A DNA stretch of 64,000 bases from Phytophthora sp. 'mugwort' (taxonomy: Eukaryota; Oomycota; Peronosporomycetes; Peronosporales; Peronosporaceae). Under the pieces are notes generated by a model, which did no database searches, was not told the DNA's origin, and saw only the letters and a list, made by a program, of their open reading frames with translations. Made by a program: the position numbers and the translations under genes. The stretch is from contig JAUCEF010000009.1 of the NCBI GenBank assembly GCA_033558025.1, positions 3,534,001 through 3,598,000 on the forward strand. The letters run 5' to 3'. Below are positions 35,003 to 45,400 of the stretch, in pieces; within the stretch, counting starts at the first letter, position 1, and every line of letters begins with the position of its first letter.

Positions 35003-36071
35003 CTAGTCAAAAAGGCTTTTAGCCTTGTCGTCTGTCATGAGCTGTGACGTTGCTGCCGCAACTTCGGTCACCAGTGGAGCCAGAATCTTCACAGGGATCT
35101 CGATATGCACATTCGGGCACATGAGGAACTTGCAGCGGACTTCCACATGGTGACTTATGCTGATCAGACTTGAGATCATCGGAGGAAGGATTGCAAAACG
35201 CTCGGAGCGTCCGACCAAGTCCAGCAAGTAGCATTGGTCGGTCGTCGTAGCTCCGGCCTTCACTCCAGGAAAGTCCTTCTTCGCGAGGCAAGTATGGGCT
35301 TTGATTTCTCCGTAGTCGCTATTGGTGCGAATGATCAGGTCCTCCACGAGGCGCACGGACACCACTTTCACGTCCATGCTCGAGCCGTTCACAACGGAGG
35401 CTCGAACCAGCAGCGTCTCACCAGCGACGTAGACATCGCGTTCCAGAGACCCCGAGACTTCGCAGTTTCCCTGGCGAATCATCCCTAAAAGCTTCGCGTG
35501 TTGGAAAGTGACATCCATCCGTGGCTGGACAAGTTGTGCCGTCTGTGCGGACTTGACAACAAGCGGTCGATGTGCCTTGATGTCGGCACTAAACACGCCT
35601 TTCACAGGCAAGCGCAGCTTCAGCTCGTACTTGACGGCAGCGGTGATGTCGCAAATTTCCCCAGTGTCACGATGGTCGATGTGGAAGCTCCCTGGTAGCG
35701 TTGAGCGAAGCTGGTAGTTGAATACGAAAACGTACTGACCGGGCGCGAACGACTCGCGATTGTCACTCAAATCCAACTGGTCGGCCAGGAATTTGTTCGT
35801 TTGCGTGCGAGGTATGTCCAATTCGCCGTATACTTCGTCGTACTTGACATACTCTTCGCCATTCACCTTGAGTACCAGAGCTGTTGGCATCATAAGGGTG
35901 AGTATAAGCCGTAGACAGGAAGTATCTTACACGTTGTTGCTCACCTCCTTTAGTCTTAATCTCATCAGAGACTGACAAGTACACGGTGCCATTGACCACA
36001 TCTCCAGGTTGGTAGCTCCCGCGGTCAAGTTCGATACGCAGGTCGCCTTTCGAACCGAAGAGTTTTCCCAT
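35003..36071 (-). CDS. Arrestin-fold protein (copy 4, one intron)
   Basis: Two exons: 36071-35945 and 35880-35003, with a GT-AG intron of 64 bp; 334 residues. The start MGKLFGSKGDLRIELDRGSY matches the start pattern of copies 1 and 2, and the strand continues PGDVVNGTVYLSVSD. After the intron come LVLKVNGEEYVKYDE (the ExxxW/Y position), FAPGQYVFVFNYQLRSTLPG and SFHIDHRDTG. The C-terminal sheet has CEVSGSLERDVYVAGETLL, VRLVEDLIIRT and CLAKKDFPGVKAGATT. It is shorter than copies 1 and 2, lacking their C-terminal extensions. The intron falls earlier (codon 43) than in copy 2. The transposon island separates it from the other three. Confidence 0.87.
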
Positions 36072-37945
36072 GGTTGACGTAAAGCTTCGTGGTATGGAGG
36101 TGTAAATATTAAAATGAATGTCAATCGACGTCTTCACAGCTCAGTATCCAGGATAGCTGAGTGTCATGTGGTCATGCCGGATTTTCTTCCTTCCCGTAAT
36201 GGACGTCAATATCCTGCGCTTGCAGTCACCAGCACGTCGTGCCTGAAAACAGCAGAAGAGTGAGGCTCTCGAAGTAATGTTTGGTGGCTACAGGTCGTGG
36301 TGCTCTTCTCAAATGGACCTAGATCACTTACGATATGGATACATATGTATCCATATACACTTGGTAGTACTAGCAGTGCTGGTCCAGCACTAGATCTTTT
36401 CAGTCGCCTCTTCTGCCGTCATGACAACTCCAACTGACGAGACGATCACTGCGTACGGCCCACGGTTCAGGCTTAACCGTCGGGCGAACGCAGTGGTCGT
36501 TGGGGCTCAAGTTGATCCCCAACGGGACGTTAATGCGAGTACGACTTGGTTACGCGCAACACCTTGACAGTCGAAGCGTTTCCTCCCTCAACAATTAACA
36601 GAACCGAGGACACTATTACAGTGTGACTCTCACTACGTGTTGATCAGTAGTATTCACGAACTCTCCAGACGCGTCAATGACGTCGCCGTCATGTGTTGGG
36701 TTTATTAGCAGATGCCAAAGGAGACTTGCTAACAGCTTGATGAGCCACCGAAAAGACGCTGAAACGATGTAAAGTTCCCGTCGCGTCATCCACTTGGAAT
36801 CGCTCAAAGGGGCCACGAACAGCCAGCAGCAAGTAGGTCGCGTACCAGGGTTGAATTCCTAGTACTAACCGGGATCATCACAATAGCATTTGATCCGTAT
36901 GGACATGCGTGTAGTTATTAAAGTTGTTCACAGCCCAAGCGGAAGGCGTCCGTCCTATCCATCGTCGTCGAGCTGAAAACACCCGACATAGTCAATCGCA
37001 TCCATGGGAAGGATAGGCACACTGCGTCTTTGGAGACGACGCGCGGATCCATTCGAGTCATCAGTCTCGATTAGCTAACCTGGCACTTTAAGCTCTAGCT
37101 TAAATAAAAAATGGAGCCTCGTGCCGGCAATGTACACCTCACACCTTGCAGTGATGCCGTTACATTTCGCCGACGCCCGGTCCAAGTGCTCGACACAGGA
37201 AAGCCGGTCTGTCGAAGTTTATCCGCAAGCGGTGCCAAGGAAGGGGGCTCGAAGCAGAGAGCTTAGCTCCAGTGACTATAAAACGCTGACAATGCTTCTG
37301 GTACCGGTATCCGGATACGGCCTCGGAGGACCGACGTGCAACTGGTTTGCGTTCGGTCGTACGTTTGACTCTCACCTCCCAGTAAACGGCAGCGCCGTCG
37401 TGTTGACTCCTCGCCAGACAGGCAGGCGACTTGAGGCCGTCTGCCAGTCACCGTCTTGGCTACACGTGCATTTCCGCCTCATTGCTAACGCAGGCTGTGG
37501 CGCGTTGCATCACTCATCTCTTTCCACAGCCGCCATGGCAAACATTAGGAACCAGCAACGTCAAGCTCTCTATCTCTTAAGTCGCACCGCCCCTAGCCAC
37601 CCCCAACTGGTATTGCAGCAACGCAAATTACAACTGGAAAGAGCCGGCAGGGGCTGCAGCTTTTGTCCTTGTGTTGTGCACGCTTGTCACCAGGAGCCAC
37701 AAAAGTCTCCCTGGTCCCCCCTCTCTTCCGTGCCACGGGCGCAGCAGCTGTAATCACGTCGTCGATCGTCTGTCGTTCCTCCTCGCTTTTTCGGTCCGAC
37801 TGGCAAGGCGCAACGCGACACACAAGCGGCCTCACTTTCACTCTGGCCTTCTCGTCGACACGAACGGGAAAACGGTTAGATTAGCCACGCAGCGGTAGCA
37901 ACAAGCTCCCGACTTTTCCAGGCAAAAGTACTCGTGACCACCATC
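36072..37945. other. Long intergenic region upstream of the GH17 gene
   Basis: Contains a 24-bp perfect palindrome (36333-36356) and a small hairpin AGTGCTGG-T-CCAGCACT near 36380. A 36.4-36.6 kb segment looks like a retroelement terminal remnant, but I found no second copy to prove it. A 210-codon plus-strand frame (37121-37753) shows no motif and overlaps likely promoter sequence. CTCACTTTCACTCT near 37831 loosely resembles the oomycete initiator region, 110 bp upstream of the GH17 ATG. Confidence 0.4.
36333..36356. repeat. Perfect 24-bp palindrome
   Basis: The sequence is its own reverse complement, centred between 36344 and 36345 on CATATG and built from ATATGGAT/ATCCATAT ends. AT-rich. 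It lies 260 bp upstream of arrestin copy 4. It could be a protein-binding site, a cruciform, or the edge of an LTR. Confidence 0.85.
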
Positions 37946-39487
37946 ATGAAGTTCTTCGCCCCGCTCGTCGTGGGCGTCCTCGCCTTCGTGGGCGTCCTCG
38001 CCTTACAGGTGGACGCCAACGGCGTGTGCTACGACCCGGACCATACCAGTGGCAAGAGCGCCTCGACTGTACAGGCCGACATGAAGACCATTTCCAGCGC
38101 CGGCTTCTCGAGCGTGCGCACGTACATTTCCAAGTTCGGCAACACAGAAATGGGTCCCATCATCACGGGCGCCGGACTCACGGCCGTCCTGGGTGTGCCG
38201 TACCCGCAGAGTGACTACCAGGAGCAGATGGAGGCCGCCATCAAGGCCGCCAATGCCGGCGGCGTATACGCCATCATGGTCGGCAACGAGAACCTGGCGG
38301 GTGCTTCGAGTGTTCCCAGCGGGATGATCGACGTTATCAACCAGATCAAGGCCCGTGTGTCCGTCAAGGTCGGCACCGTCCAGCGCAACACGGAGGTAAT
38401 TGGCTACCAGAGCATCTCTGGCTGGTCGGGCCTCGTCTCGGCCTGCGATATCCTGGGCGTGAATTTGCACCCGTTCTTCAATCCCGGCACGACCGCCGAC
38501 GGCGCCATCGACGTCGTGGACAAGCAGTGGCAGACCATGATGAGCAACTTTGGTGATAAGCTACTGCTGACTGAGACGGGCTGGCCATCCAGCGGCTCGG
38601 TGTCGGGCAACACTGGCAGTCTCGATGGCGAAAAGACTTTTTACAGTGCTTACCAGCAATGGAGCAGTGGCCTCAGTGAGAAGTTCTACTTCCAATTCTT
38701 CGACACGCCCAGCAAGTCCGAGGCTTACGAGCAGACCTTCGGTCTGTACACGTCGGACTCGCAGTCCAAGTTCACGATGTCCCAGCAGCAGTCGACCTCG
38801 CCCTCGACGACGACGACGACGTCTCAGCAACAGCAGCAGCAGCAGACGACGTCTGCTCCAACGACGGCTGCTCCCGCGCCGACCACTGCGGCTCCAACCC
38901 CGGAGCCGACGACCGCCACCCCAGAGCCGACGACTGCCATCCCGGAGCCCACTACTTCCACGCCTTCAACGCCGGCTCCGGAGCCCTACCAGAGCTCGGA
39001 ATCCAGCGAGACTAACACCACATCTTCTATCGCTTCGGCTTCCGGCTCGGCCGAGTCGGTCCAGCAGGGTTCCGCTTCATTCTCGGGTAGCGACAACGAC
39101 GTGAAGGTGTCGAACTCCAGCTCTGACAAAAACTCCTCGTCTACAGAGCAAGAGGACGCCAAGACCGACTCCAAGTCGAGCAAAATGTCTGAGACAACGC
39201 AGTCCACTTCGACTGTCAGCTCCATCGGTGAGAGTTCGGAGTCGCAGCATGAGCAACAGACGTCGAGCAACGGCGATGACAAGACGCAGAATGTCAACAA
39301 CCAGAGCGAGGACACAAGCGGCTCTGGTGGCCTCATCGGGCTTGCTGCTAGCGGTGGCGCTTGCGCCGTGTTGGTGGCTTTCGGCTTCATCTACCAGGCC
39401 CGCAAGCGTGCTCAGGAGCTGGAGGATGAGGACAAGGACGTCCACTTCTCCACCATCACACCAGTGGAGAATATCTGTGCGCTTTAA
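37946..39487 (+). CDS. GH17 glucan endo-1,3-beta-glucosidase, membrane-anchored
   Basis: Intronless, 513 residues from the ATG at 37946 (an upstream GTG in frame is not needed). A signal peptide (residues 1 to about 24, hydrophobic core VVGVLAFVGVLAL) leads into a GH17 barrel at about 25-275. The acid/base Glu115 lies in MVGNENLAG and the nucleophile Glu210 in LLTETGWPSSG, both intact. A Ser/Thr/Pro-rich linker with TPEPTT-type repeats runs from about 283 to 455. A hydrophobic segment (about 463-483) is followed by a basic stop-transfer (QARKRAQ) and a 28-residue acidic cytosolic tail. It hydrolyses beta-1,3-glucan, the main oomycete wall polymer, so it likely acts in wall remodelling at the plasma membrane. 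It faces the kinase gene tail to tail, 112 bp apart. Confidence 0.92.
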   Translation: MKFFAPLVVGVLAFVGVLALQVDANGVCYDPDHTSGKSASTVQADMKTISSAGFSSVRTYISKFGNTEMGPIITGAGLTAVLGVPYPQSDYQEQMEAAIKAANAGGVYAIMVGNENLAGASSVPSGMIDVINQIKARVSVKVGTVQRNTEVIGYQSISGWSGLVSACDILGVNLHPFFNPGTTADGAIDVVDKQWQTMMSNFGDKLLLTETGWPSSGSVSGNTGSLDGEKTFYSAYQQWSSGLSEKFYFQFFDTPSKSEAYEQTFGLYTSDSQSKFTMSQQQSTSPSTTTTTSQQQQQQQTTSAPTTAAPAPTTAAPTPEPTTATPEPTTAIPEPTTSTPSTPAPEPYQSSESSETNTTSSIASASGSAESVQQGSASFSGSDNDVKVSNSSSDKNSSSTEQEDAKTDSKSSKMSETTQSTSTVSSIGESSESQHEQQTSSNGDDKTQNVNNQSEDTSGSGGLIGLAASGGACAVLVAFGFIYQARKRAQELEDEDKDVHFSTITPVENICAL

Positions 39488-39599
39488 AGTAAAGCAAGCA
39501 CCTTTTAGTTTTGTCATTGAATCAACATATTCAATATTTGTTTTAGGTTATTTTCATGATACGAAGCTGCATCACGAAGCCTGCAGTTGATTGTCTCCT

Positions 39600-40825
39600 C
39601 TATTGCGTTAATGGTGGGGCCGAAGGTGCCGGCGCTGGGATGACCGAAGGTTTTCCTCCTTCCGTCGTCGTAGTAGGAGCCGGTGCCGCTGCTGTCTTCA
39701 AAGTTCCCAGTCCAACCCCAGCAATCGCTACCGCAGGTGGCTCGAAATCGCTGGCACTCACTCGCTTCTGGATCGAGTGCAAGGCCGAAATGGTCTTGGC
39801 CGCCATAATCCCAGCACGGAAGCGGCGACGAGCATTGTAGCGCTTCATCTCCTGCGTGAAGTGCGGCAGGGCATCACCGCTCACACCGTGGATATCGGCC
39901 ACCCATGGGTGATCGAGCACCTGCTGGGCAGTGAATCGCTTCTTGGGGTCAACAACCAGCAGCCTTGAAATCAAATCCTTGGCCGAATCGGACACACAGT
40001 CCCAGTATGGACTCGGGTAGTCGTACACGCCCGACTTGATCGACTGGAAGAGCGCAGCATTGTTCTCGTCATAGAACGGAGGGAAGCCACAAAGCAGAAT
40101 GTAGGCAATGACACCGAGACTCCAGAGATCCACTTCGGCTCCGTAAGGGCGACCTTCAAGAATCTCCGGGGCCACGTAACCTGGCGTGCCGCATGCCGTC
40201 TGCATGAGCGAGTCGCCCTTAATGAGCTTGGCGAGCCCGAAATCAGCAATCTTGATCTCGGCATCCTCATCCGTAGACTGGTACAGCAGGTTCTCGGGCT
40301 TTAGGTCACGGTGCACAATGCCCTTCTGGTGGCAGTAGAGTAGCGCATCTGCGAGCTTGTTAACAACACAACTTGCTTCTTTTTCAGAGTATTTTTCCTT
40401 CTCGACGATGCGATCAAAGAGCTCCCCACCACTCATCTCCTCCATGACCATGTAAAAAGTCTTATGGCAATCAAATACCTCCTTCAACTGCACGATATTC
40501 ATGTGGTGCACAACCTGCAGCACTTCCACTTCAACTCGTAGCGCCTCCTCATCCTCCGCCGTTAAACTCGCTTTGTCGATACATTTGACGGCCCATCGTG
40601 AGTTGTCTGCCTTACTGATAGCGCTCTTGACAGTTGCGAAACTTCCACTGGAAGAGAAAAGCAAACAAAGCAAAACCTCAGATCAACATGTTCTAGCCGC
40701 ACTAATTCACAAGACAGACAAACACACAAGTTCACGTACGTTCCCAACGTCTTCCCCAGTTTGTAGTATTTACTACACTCGTCCTTCTTGTAGAATTCGG
40801 TAACTTTCTTCATGATGCCAGTCAT
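39600..40825 (-). CDS. Calcium/calmodulin-dependent-type protein kinase (CaMK group)
   Basis: Two exons: 40825-40740 and 40647-39600; GT-AG intron of 92 bp splitting a codon of the glycine loop; 377 residues. Kinase motifs are complete: LGKTLGTGSFATV (residues 23-35), VAIK-type Lys50 in WAVKCID, HRDLKPEN with catalytic Asp143, DFG Asp164, and VAPEILEG. APE-to-lid features fit the CaMK group (ACGTPGYVAPE, GEL followed by FDRI). After the lobe (about 285) a basic amphipathic segment (RYNARRRFRAGIMAAKT) occupies the place of the CaMKI autoinhibitory/calmodulin-binding helix. The end is a Pro/Ala/Thr-rich tail. Length and layout match CaMKI-like kinases. Substrates unknown; calcium control is inferred from family. 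Confidence 0.92.
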
Positions 40826-41090
40826 GCTCGAGTGGGCGAGCAACAAGCAAAGAGACTTCGAAAGGGGACGGGAGTGGAGGGCAGCCTTCTTGTTGAATGA
40901 CGAGGTGTTTCAAGTACTAGCGGCAAAGAAGCAGCAGAAAATAGCGCCCAACACGATCGAAACCGCCAGTTCCTATCACAAGACCTAAAGCCAGCAGCAT
41001 ATTAAGACTCCAAAAACAGCGCGAAACGACTAACGGCAATCTCCAGTGGATCGAGGACGGGTACTCAACCTGTTAGCATTAAGCTTCTAT

Positions 41091-42260
41091 TTAGTATGGA
41101 CGGGAGGCCTTGCGCGCCTTCCGAATGCCTGCGGGGTCGAGACTTGGTGCCCTTCTATTAGAGGAAATCAACGACCACATTGAAGTGTAGCCATCGGGGA
41201 TTGACTCTGCCGACGCTCTGGGCACCGTCCACTTGCACAGTCGCGTGTCCTCGCCTCCTGTGTACAATGTGGTGCTCTCCGGGTCGTAGTATATACAGCG
41301 CACGCAAGCTTTGTGCCCGCCCTTGAGCGCTGCCGCGTGCTGAAGCTTCCCGGCCGAGGCGGCGTCTGTGCCGATGTTGACGGCGTTCATGTCGCCGTCG
41401 TGATTGCCGGCCAGCAGGAACAGCTCGTTCGACTGGTCGTCGTACACGCAGCTGATTAAATAGTCGGTCGGCAGGCCGTTCTTGTTGCAGTCGTCGCGGA
41501 TGGTGTCGTAGTGGTGCAGACGCTCAGCCGTCCAGAGGTTCCAAAGGTCTAGCGTCTCAGTGCCGGTCAAGCAGAAGATGTTCTCCTTCTGCGGGCCGAA
41601 GAAACCGACGCTGGTGACAGCGCTCTCGACGTTGAGGATGCTCTCAAGCGCGTCGTCCTCGTCGGGGATGCGGCAGTCGAAGAAGCATACGACGCCGTCC
41701 TCGGACGCCGTGACCACGAACGCTGGCTGCGTCGGATGAAACCGTACCTTGGTAATGGCGTCGACGTGGCTCTCGCCGTACTGGCCCAGTTTGTTGCCCG
41801 TGCGCACGTCGTAGAAGAGTGCAAGCTCGTCCGTGCCAGCAGCCAAAAGTGTCTCACCGCAGCCGATAGACAGGCTCCAGACCTCGCTGCCCACGGGCAC
41901 CACCATGGCCGGCAGCGCCGCGCGTGTGTCCCAGAGCTTAACGCACTCGTCGCTGGAACACGTGGCCAACTGATGGGGCGAGTTTGGAGACGTCCACACT
42001 TCATTGATCGTGCTGTTATGCGCGTGGAACTCATGCAGTAGTCCCAGCGTCTCGAGGCTGCGGAGCTGCAACATGCGGTTGGACAGCGCCAGCGCCAGAC
42101 CGCTCCGATGAGCCGTGGGCTGGCAGTCCAACACGTAGTCGTAGTCAAAATCCTCGCTCGGATCCGCCACAAGCGACGTATCGCCGGTGGGTGGGGCCGC
42201 GAACGACGCCACCGCCGTCTGGGCCAGCGTCAGGCCGCCGCGGTCAAGTGCAGCGCGCAT
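41091..42260 (-). CDS. WD40-repeat protein, WDR89-like
   Basis: Single exon, 389 residues, ATG at 42260-42258. At least five WD repeats can be read: HNSTINEVWTSP...CVKLWDT, GSEVWSLSIGCGETLLAAGT, HVDAITKVRFHP...VVCFFDCR, a divergent block with TETLDLWNLWT, and HKACVRCIYYDP...DTRLCKW. The spacing, the conserved NEVWTSPNSP-type loop and the C-terminal GGHKACVR/LYTGGED motif are those of WDR89-like proteins. Such propellers serve as protein-interaction platforms; the specific partner is not known to me. It shares a 190-bp divergent promoter with the dynein gene. Confidence 0.85.
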   Translation of the reverse strand: MRAALDRGGLTLAQTAVASFAAPPTGDTSLVADPSEDFDYDYVLDCQPTAHRSGLALALSNRMLQLRSLETLGLLHEFHAHNSTINEVWTSPNSPHQLATCSSDECVKLWDTRAALPAMVVPVGSEVWSLSIGCGETLLAAGTDELALFYDVRTGNKLGQYGESHVDAITKVRFHPTQPAFVVTASEDGVVCFFDCRIPDEDDALESILNVESAVTSVGFFGPQKENIFCLTGTETLDLWNLWTAERLHHYDTIRDDCNKNGLPTDYLISCVYDDQSNELFLLAGNHDGDMNAVNIGTDAASAGKLQHAAALKGGHKACVRCIYYDPESTTLYTGGEDTRLCKWTVPRASAESIPDGYTSMWSLISSNRRAPSLDPAGIRKARKASRPY

Positions 42261-42450
42261 GGCTTATCTGGTCAATTCAATTGTGAGTGTAGCCATGAAT
42301 CGACTGGCCTTTGGGAATGGCTACGCTGTAAATTTCAGAAAATACATTATGACTAACAAAGATAGATCAAAAATGACTAATCAGCTACTAACCTCCTGCC
42401 AGTTATACATTCAACCTCCGTCTTAGAATGGGCGCACTTCAACTTCCAGC
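42261..42450. promoter_or_regulatory. Divergent promoter of WD40 and dynein genes
   Basis: Only 190 bp separate the two start codons, so both promoters must lie here. Two CATT-type initiator-like motifs of the oomycete kind are visible: ACATTCAACC on the plus strand at 42407-42416, 35 bp before the dynein ATG, and CCATTCCCAA on the minus strand near 42312-42321, 50 bp before the WD40 ATG. Assignment rests on position and motif only. Confidence 0.5.
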
Positions 42451-45400
42451 ATGGATGGGCGCCACCCGCGCTCGGGTCGTAGCTCGCAGGATGGGACGCC
42501 CTCCCTGACATCTCGTTCTATCGCCGCTGGGACAGCTCTACGTACGCGAGAGCAGGCGCGTCATGAGCTGCAACAGGCTTCGGACCGCGAGCTTGCAGCT
42601 CATCCGACGCCGCGCGACGAGTCGTCGACGGATCCGGACGCGAATGACAGTAAACGCTTAAGCTCTGGTGACGCAGTCGACGGTGACGAGCGAACTGGGC
42701 CTTCAAACATCTTCGAGCAGTCCCCAATGTACGTAGATGAAGAGCAGCTGCTGGAGCTGCGTCAGAGACCTCCCGTGGCCTTCGTGGTGCGGAACGCGGC
42801 GGGGAAGGCGGTGGAGCTCCAAGCTGCAGTGGCGACAGCGCGGACGGGGCCGAGCAAGAGAATGCAGAGCTGGCACTCTCCTGTACATGTCCCTCTTTCC
42901 CATCGCAAGCTGGTGCAGCCGCCAGAGATTTTCAGAGAGGACCCACCATTCCGACCCATTGCGCCAAGAGCACCACCCGTAAGAGCACGCGATAAAGCTG
43001 GCGTTGTGGCCAGTAGGATGGATCCGAAGCCGCCGATGAAGTTGATGCCGATGACGAACCCGAAGCAGGAAGCTCGGGATCAGCTTTCACATAGGTACGT
43101 GTAGAGGGTTTTCGTGGCCTCAGTAGCAGTGACAACAGCTGCTGACGTTGTTGAACTGTAGTGCGTTTGTGCGGAAGCTTCGGGACAAAAACAAGAAGGT
43201 ATTTGATCGGTTAGTGCAGCGTTTTGCTACGCTAAAGCGTGTGAATGCCCAGGACCCGACTGCAGAGGGAGTTCACAACAACATTAACGACACTTCAGGA
43301 CGCGATCCCGATATCAATGCCCCCCTCACCCACACGAAGTTTTCAGGAGTTGAAGATGCAATCCTGTTTTTCTTGGATGCCAAACACAAACGCGACGTCT
43401 TGTATTTCAAGCGAAAGAATGCAAGAGGAGCAAAACCCGCCGAGACTGCGAAGCTGTCACTTGGGGTTTCGTCGACGTCTGCAGCTACAAGGAAATACAT
43501 GCCGTATGACTTGGAGCGCATCCAGGAGGCTCCTAGGTCCGGTGCTGGCGACTATTTCATGATGACATCCACATCCCTCGTGCACCACACGAATAACAAC
43601 GACGAAGACGTGTCTGGAGAAGTCATTCCGTTGTCGCAGTGGATCATGGAGAGCAAAATGTTTTCACTGCTTCTCGCAGGAATCCCTTTGTTCCAAAAGT
43701 TTCTCGTTAGAAAAGTGTTTGTGGGGTGGGTCCGTGCAATTCGACGAGACATCTATCGTGATAATTGCAAACGCATCGCTCAATGTCTCCTGTTTGCACA
43801 TCAAGCATTCGTCCGACCAATGCTGCATTCGCGTCGAGCTCTTCGTGATATACAAGAGATTCGATCGTTGACGCTGCCCAGCACTCGCCCTGCAGTGGAT
43901 CTTGTTGCGGTACAAGAACATCAGAAAGAGCAGTCAACGATTGCAGAAATGAAGCTGATTGATGCGAAAGAGAAGCTTCTCGCTCTCATGGAAGAAATGG
44001 TGCAGAAAATCTATGATGATCTCGAGCCTCCGACCAATTTGGACGAGCTTTACAATGCAGAGGCCGCGTCTGTCCGAACAATAAACGCCAAGTGGAAGTC
44101 TGCCCCGATAACTGCGATGCGTCAGCGTAAAGCCGAGCTGCAACGTCAAAAAGAAGCCGCAGTCGTCGACATGTCGCTGCTCGAGACATACATTCGAATG
44201 ATGGATTATATGTTTACCGAAAGTCTTTACTTGATGATCATCGGCTGCATTCAGCACTTGCGGGAAGAATTATCAGATGAAGACAATGTAGGTGCGCTCT
44301 GTGCTGCTGTAACGATTGTTGGTGACTCGCTCGAACTCGCGCCGTCGCTTGATCAGACCAAGCACGTGTTCTTGGACGGCTTAGCTCGCCTCATCCGTCT
44401 TGTAAGCAGTTTCCACTTTACCAAGAACGCGATAACGTGGAGTAACAACCGGGGGACGGGGGTATTAGCTGGCGTTGCCGAGTCCTTCGAATCCAGTGAC
44501 TTGTTTTCAGCTGAGTTCGATTTGCAATCAGTTCTCAGGAAAGATCCGACGTTCGATCAAGTTACCAACGAGCTCATCGCTGAGTTGGCGTTGTGGTTTG
44601 ACCGAGCAGCTCAGCAAATGCTCGCATTCGAGTCATTACAAGTCATTTATGTGGAGGTTCAATCAGTCCGGAAGTGCAATTTGCCTCGACGGAGCAGCCA
44701 GACTACTGGAAGTGCTCTAAAACTCTATCCGACCCCAGATTTGAATCGTCTCACAGGGATTCCCGGTGGTGAACTGGCGCGTTTCTTGAAGAATCTTGCT
44801 CAACGCTTGAATATCCTCGATCGGTCGCAGCATGCATGTCAGAAACTGCAATCGAGCTGGAAAGTGGGATTTCTCGAAATTCAGTGTCGCCGATCGATTT
44901 CCGAGATTTTGGAGCTCATTTATCAGGAACGCAACTCGCTGCATCAAATGCTGTACCAACTTGCTACTGAGGGGGTAACCGAATGTGTCACTGCGCTGCA
45001 AAAAGCCACATTAGTGCTGGAAGATCGTCCGCAGCTGATCGAATTCTTTTGTGAGCAAATGAAGCAAGTTCGGCTACTGAAGGAAGGCGAAAAACTGCTC
45101 AACCAAAACATCCGTAACGTGGACGAAACAGTTCGAGCTCTCAAGCGCTTCGCACCTCCGTTAGGCTCGGAAATATTTCCGCAGTACAACGTCATGCACC
45201 AGTTTGTAGGCAAGTACACGGCGCTAGTGCAATCGCACTCCAAGTTTGCAGCAAAGGTGCTACCGAGCATCACCTACCAGGTTAATACTGCACTACAGAA
45301 GTATTCATCGCGATGTCAGAAGTTACTGCGGATGTATGACGAATTTTCAGACATCGAAGAGGAGGAAGACATGGAAAGGAACGTAGGCGTGTTCCAGGAA

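Noticed and set aside
36357..36610. Possible solo LTR (TGT-like start, AACA-like end)
   Set aside because: No second copy, no target duplication and no primer-binding site could be shown.
37121..37753. Plus-strand frame of 210 codons upstream of the GH17 gene
   Set aside because: No ATG context or domain, biased composition, overlaps the expected promoter.
38625..39104. Long Arg/Ser/Pro-rich frame overlapping the GH17 linker
   Set aside because: Shadow of the Thr/Pro-rich linker codons in another frame.
41567..42172. 201-codon minus-strand frame inside the WD40 gene
   Set aside because: Shadow frame; the WD repeats are in the other frame.
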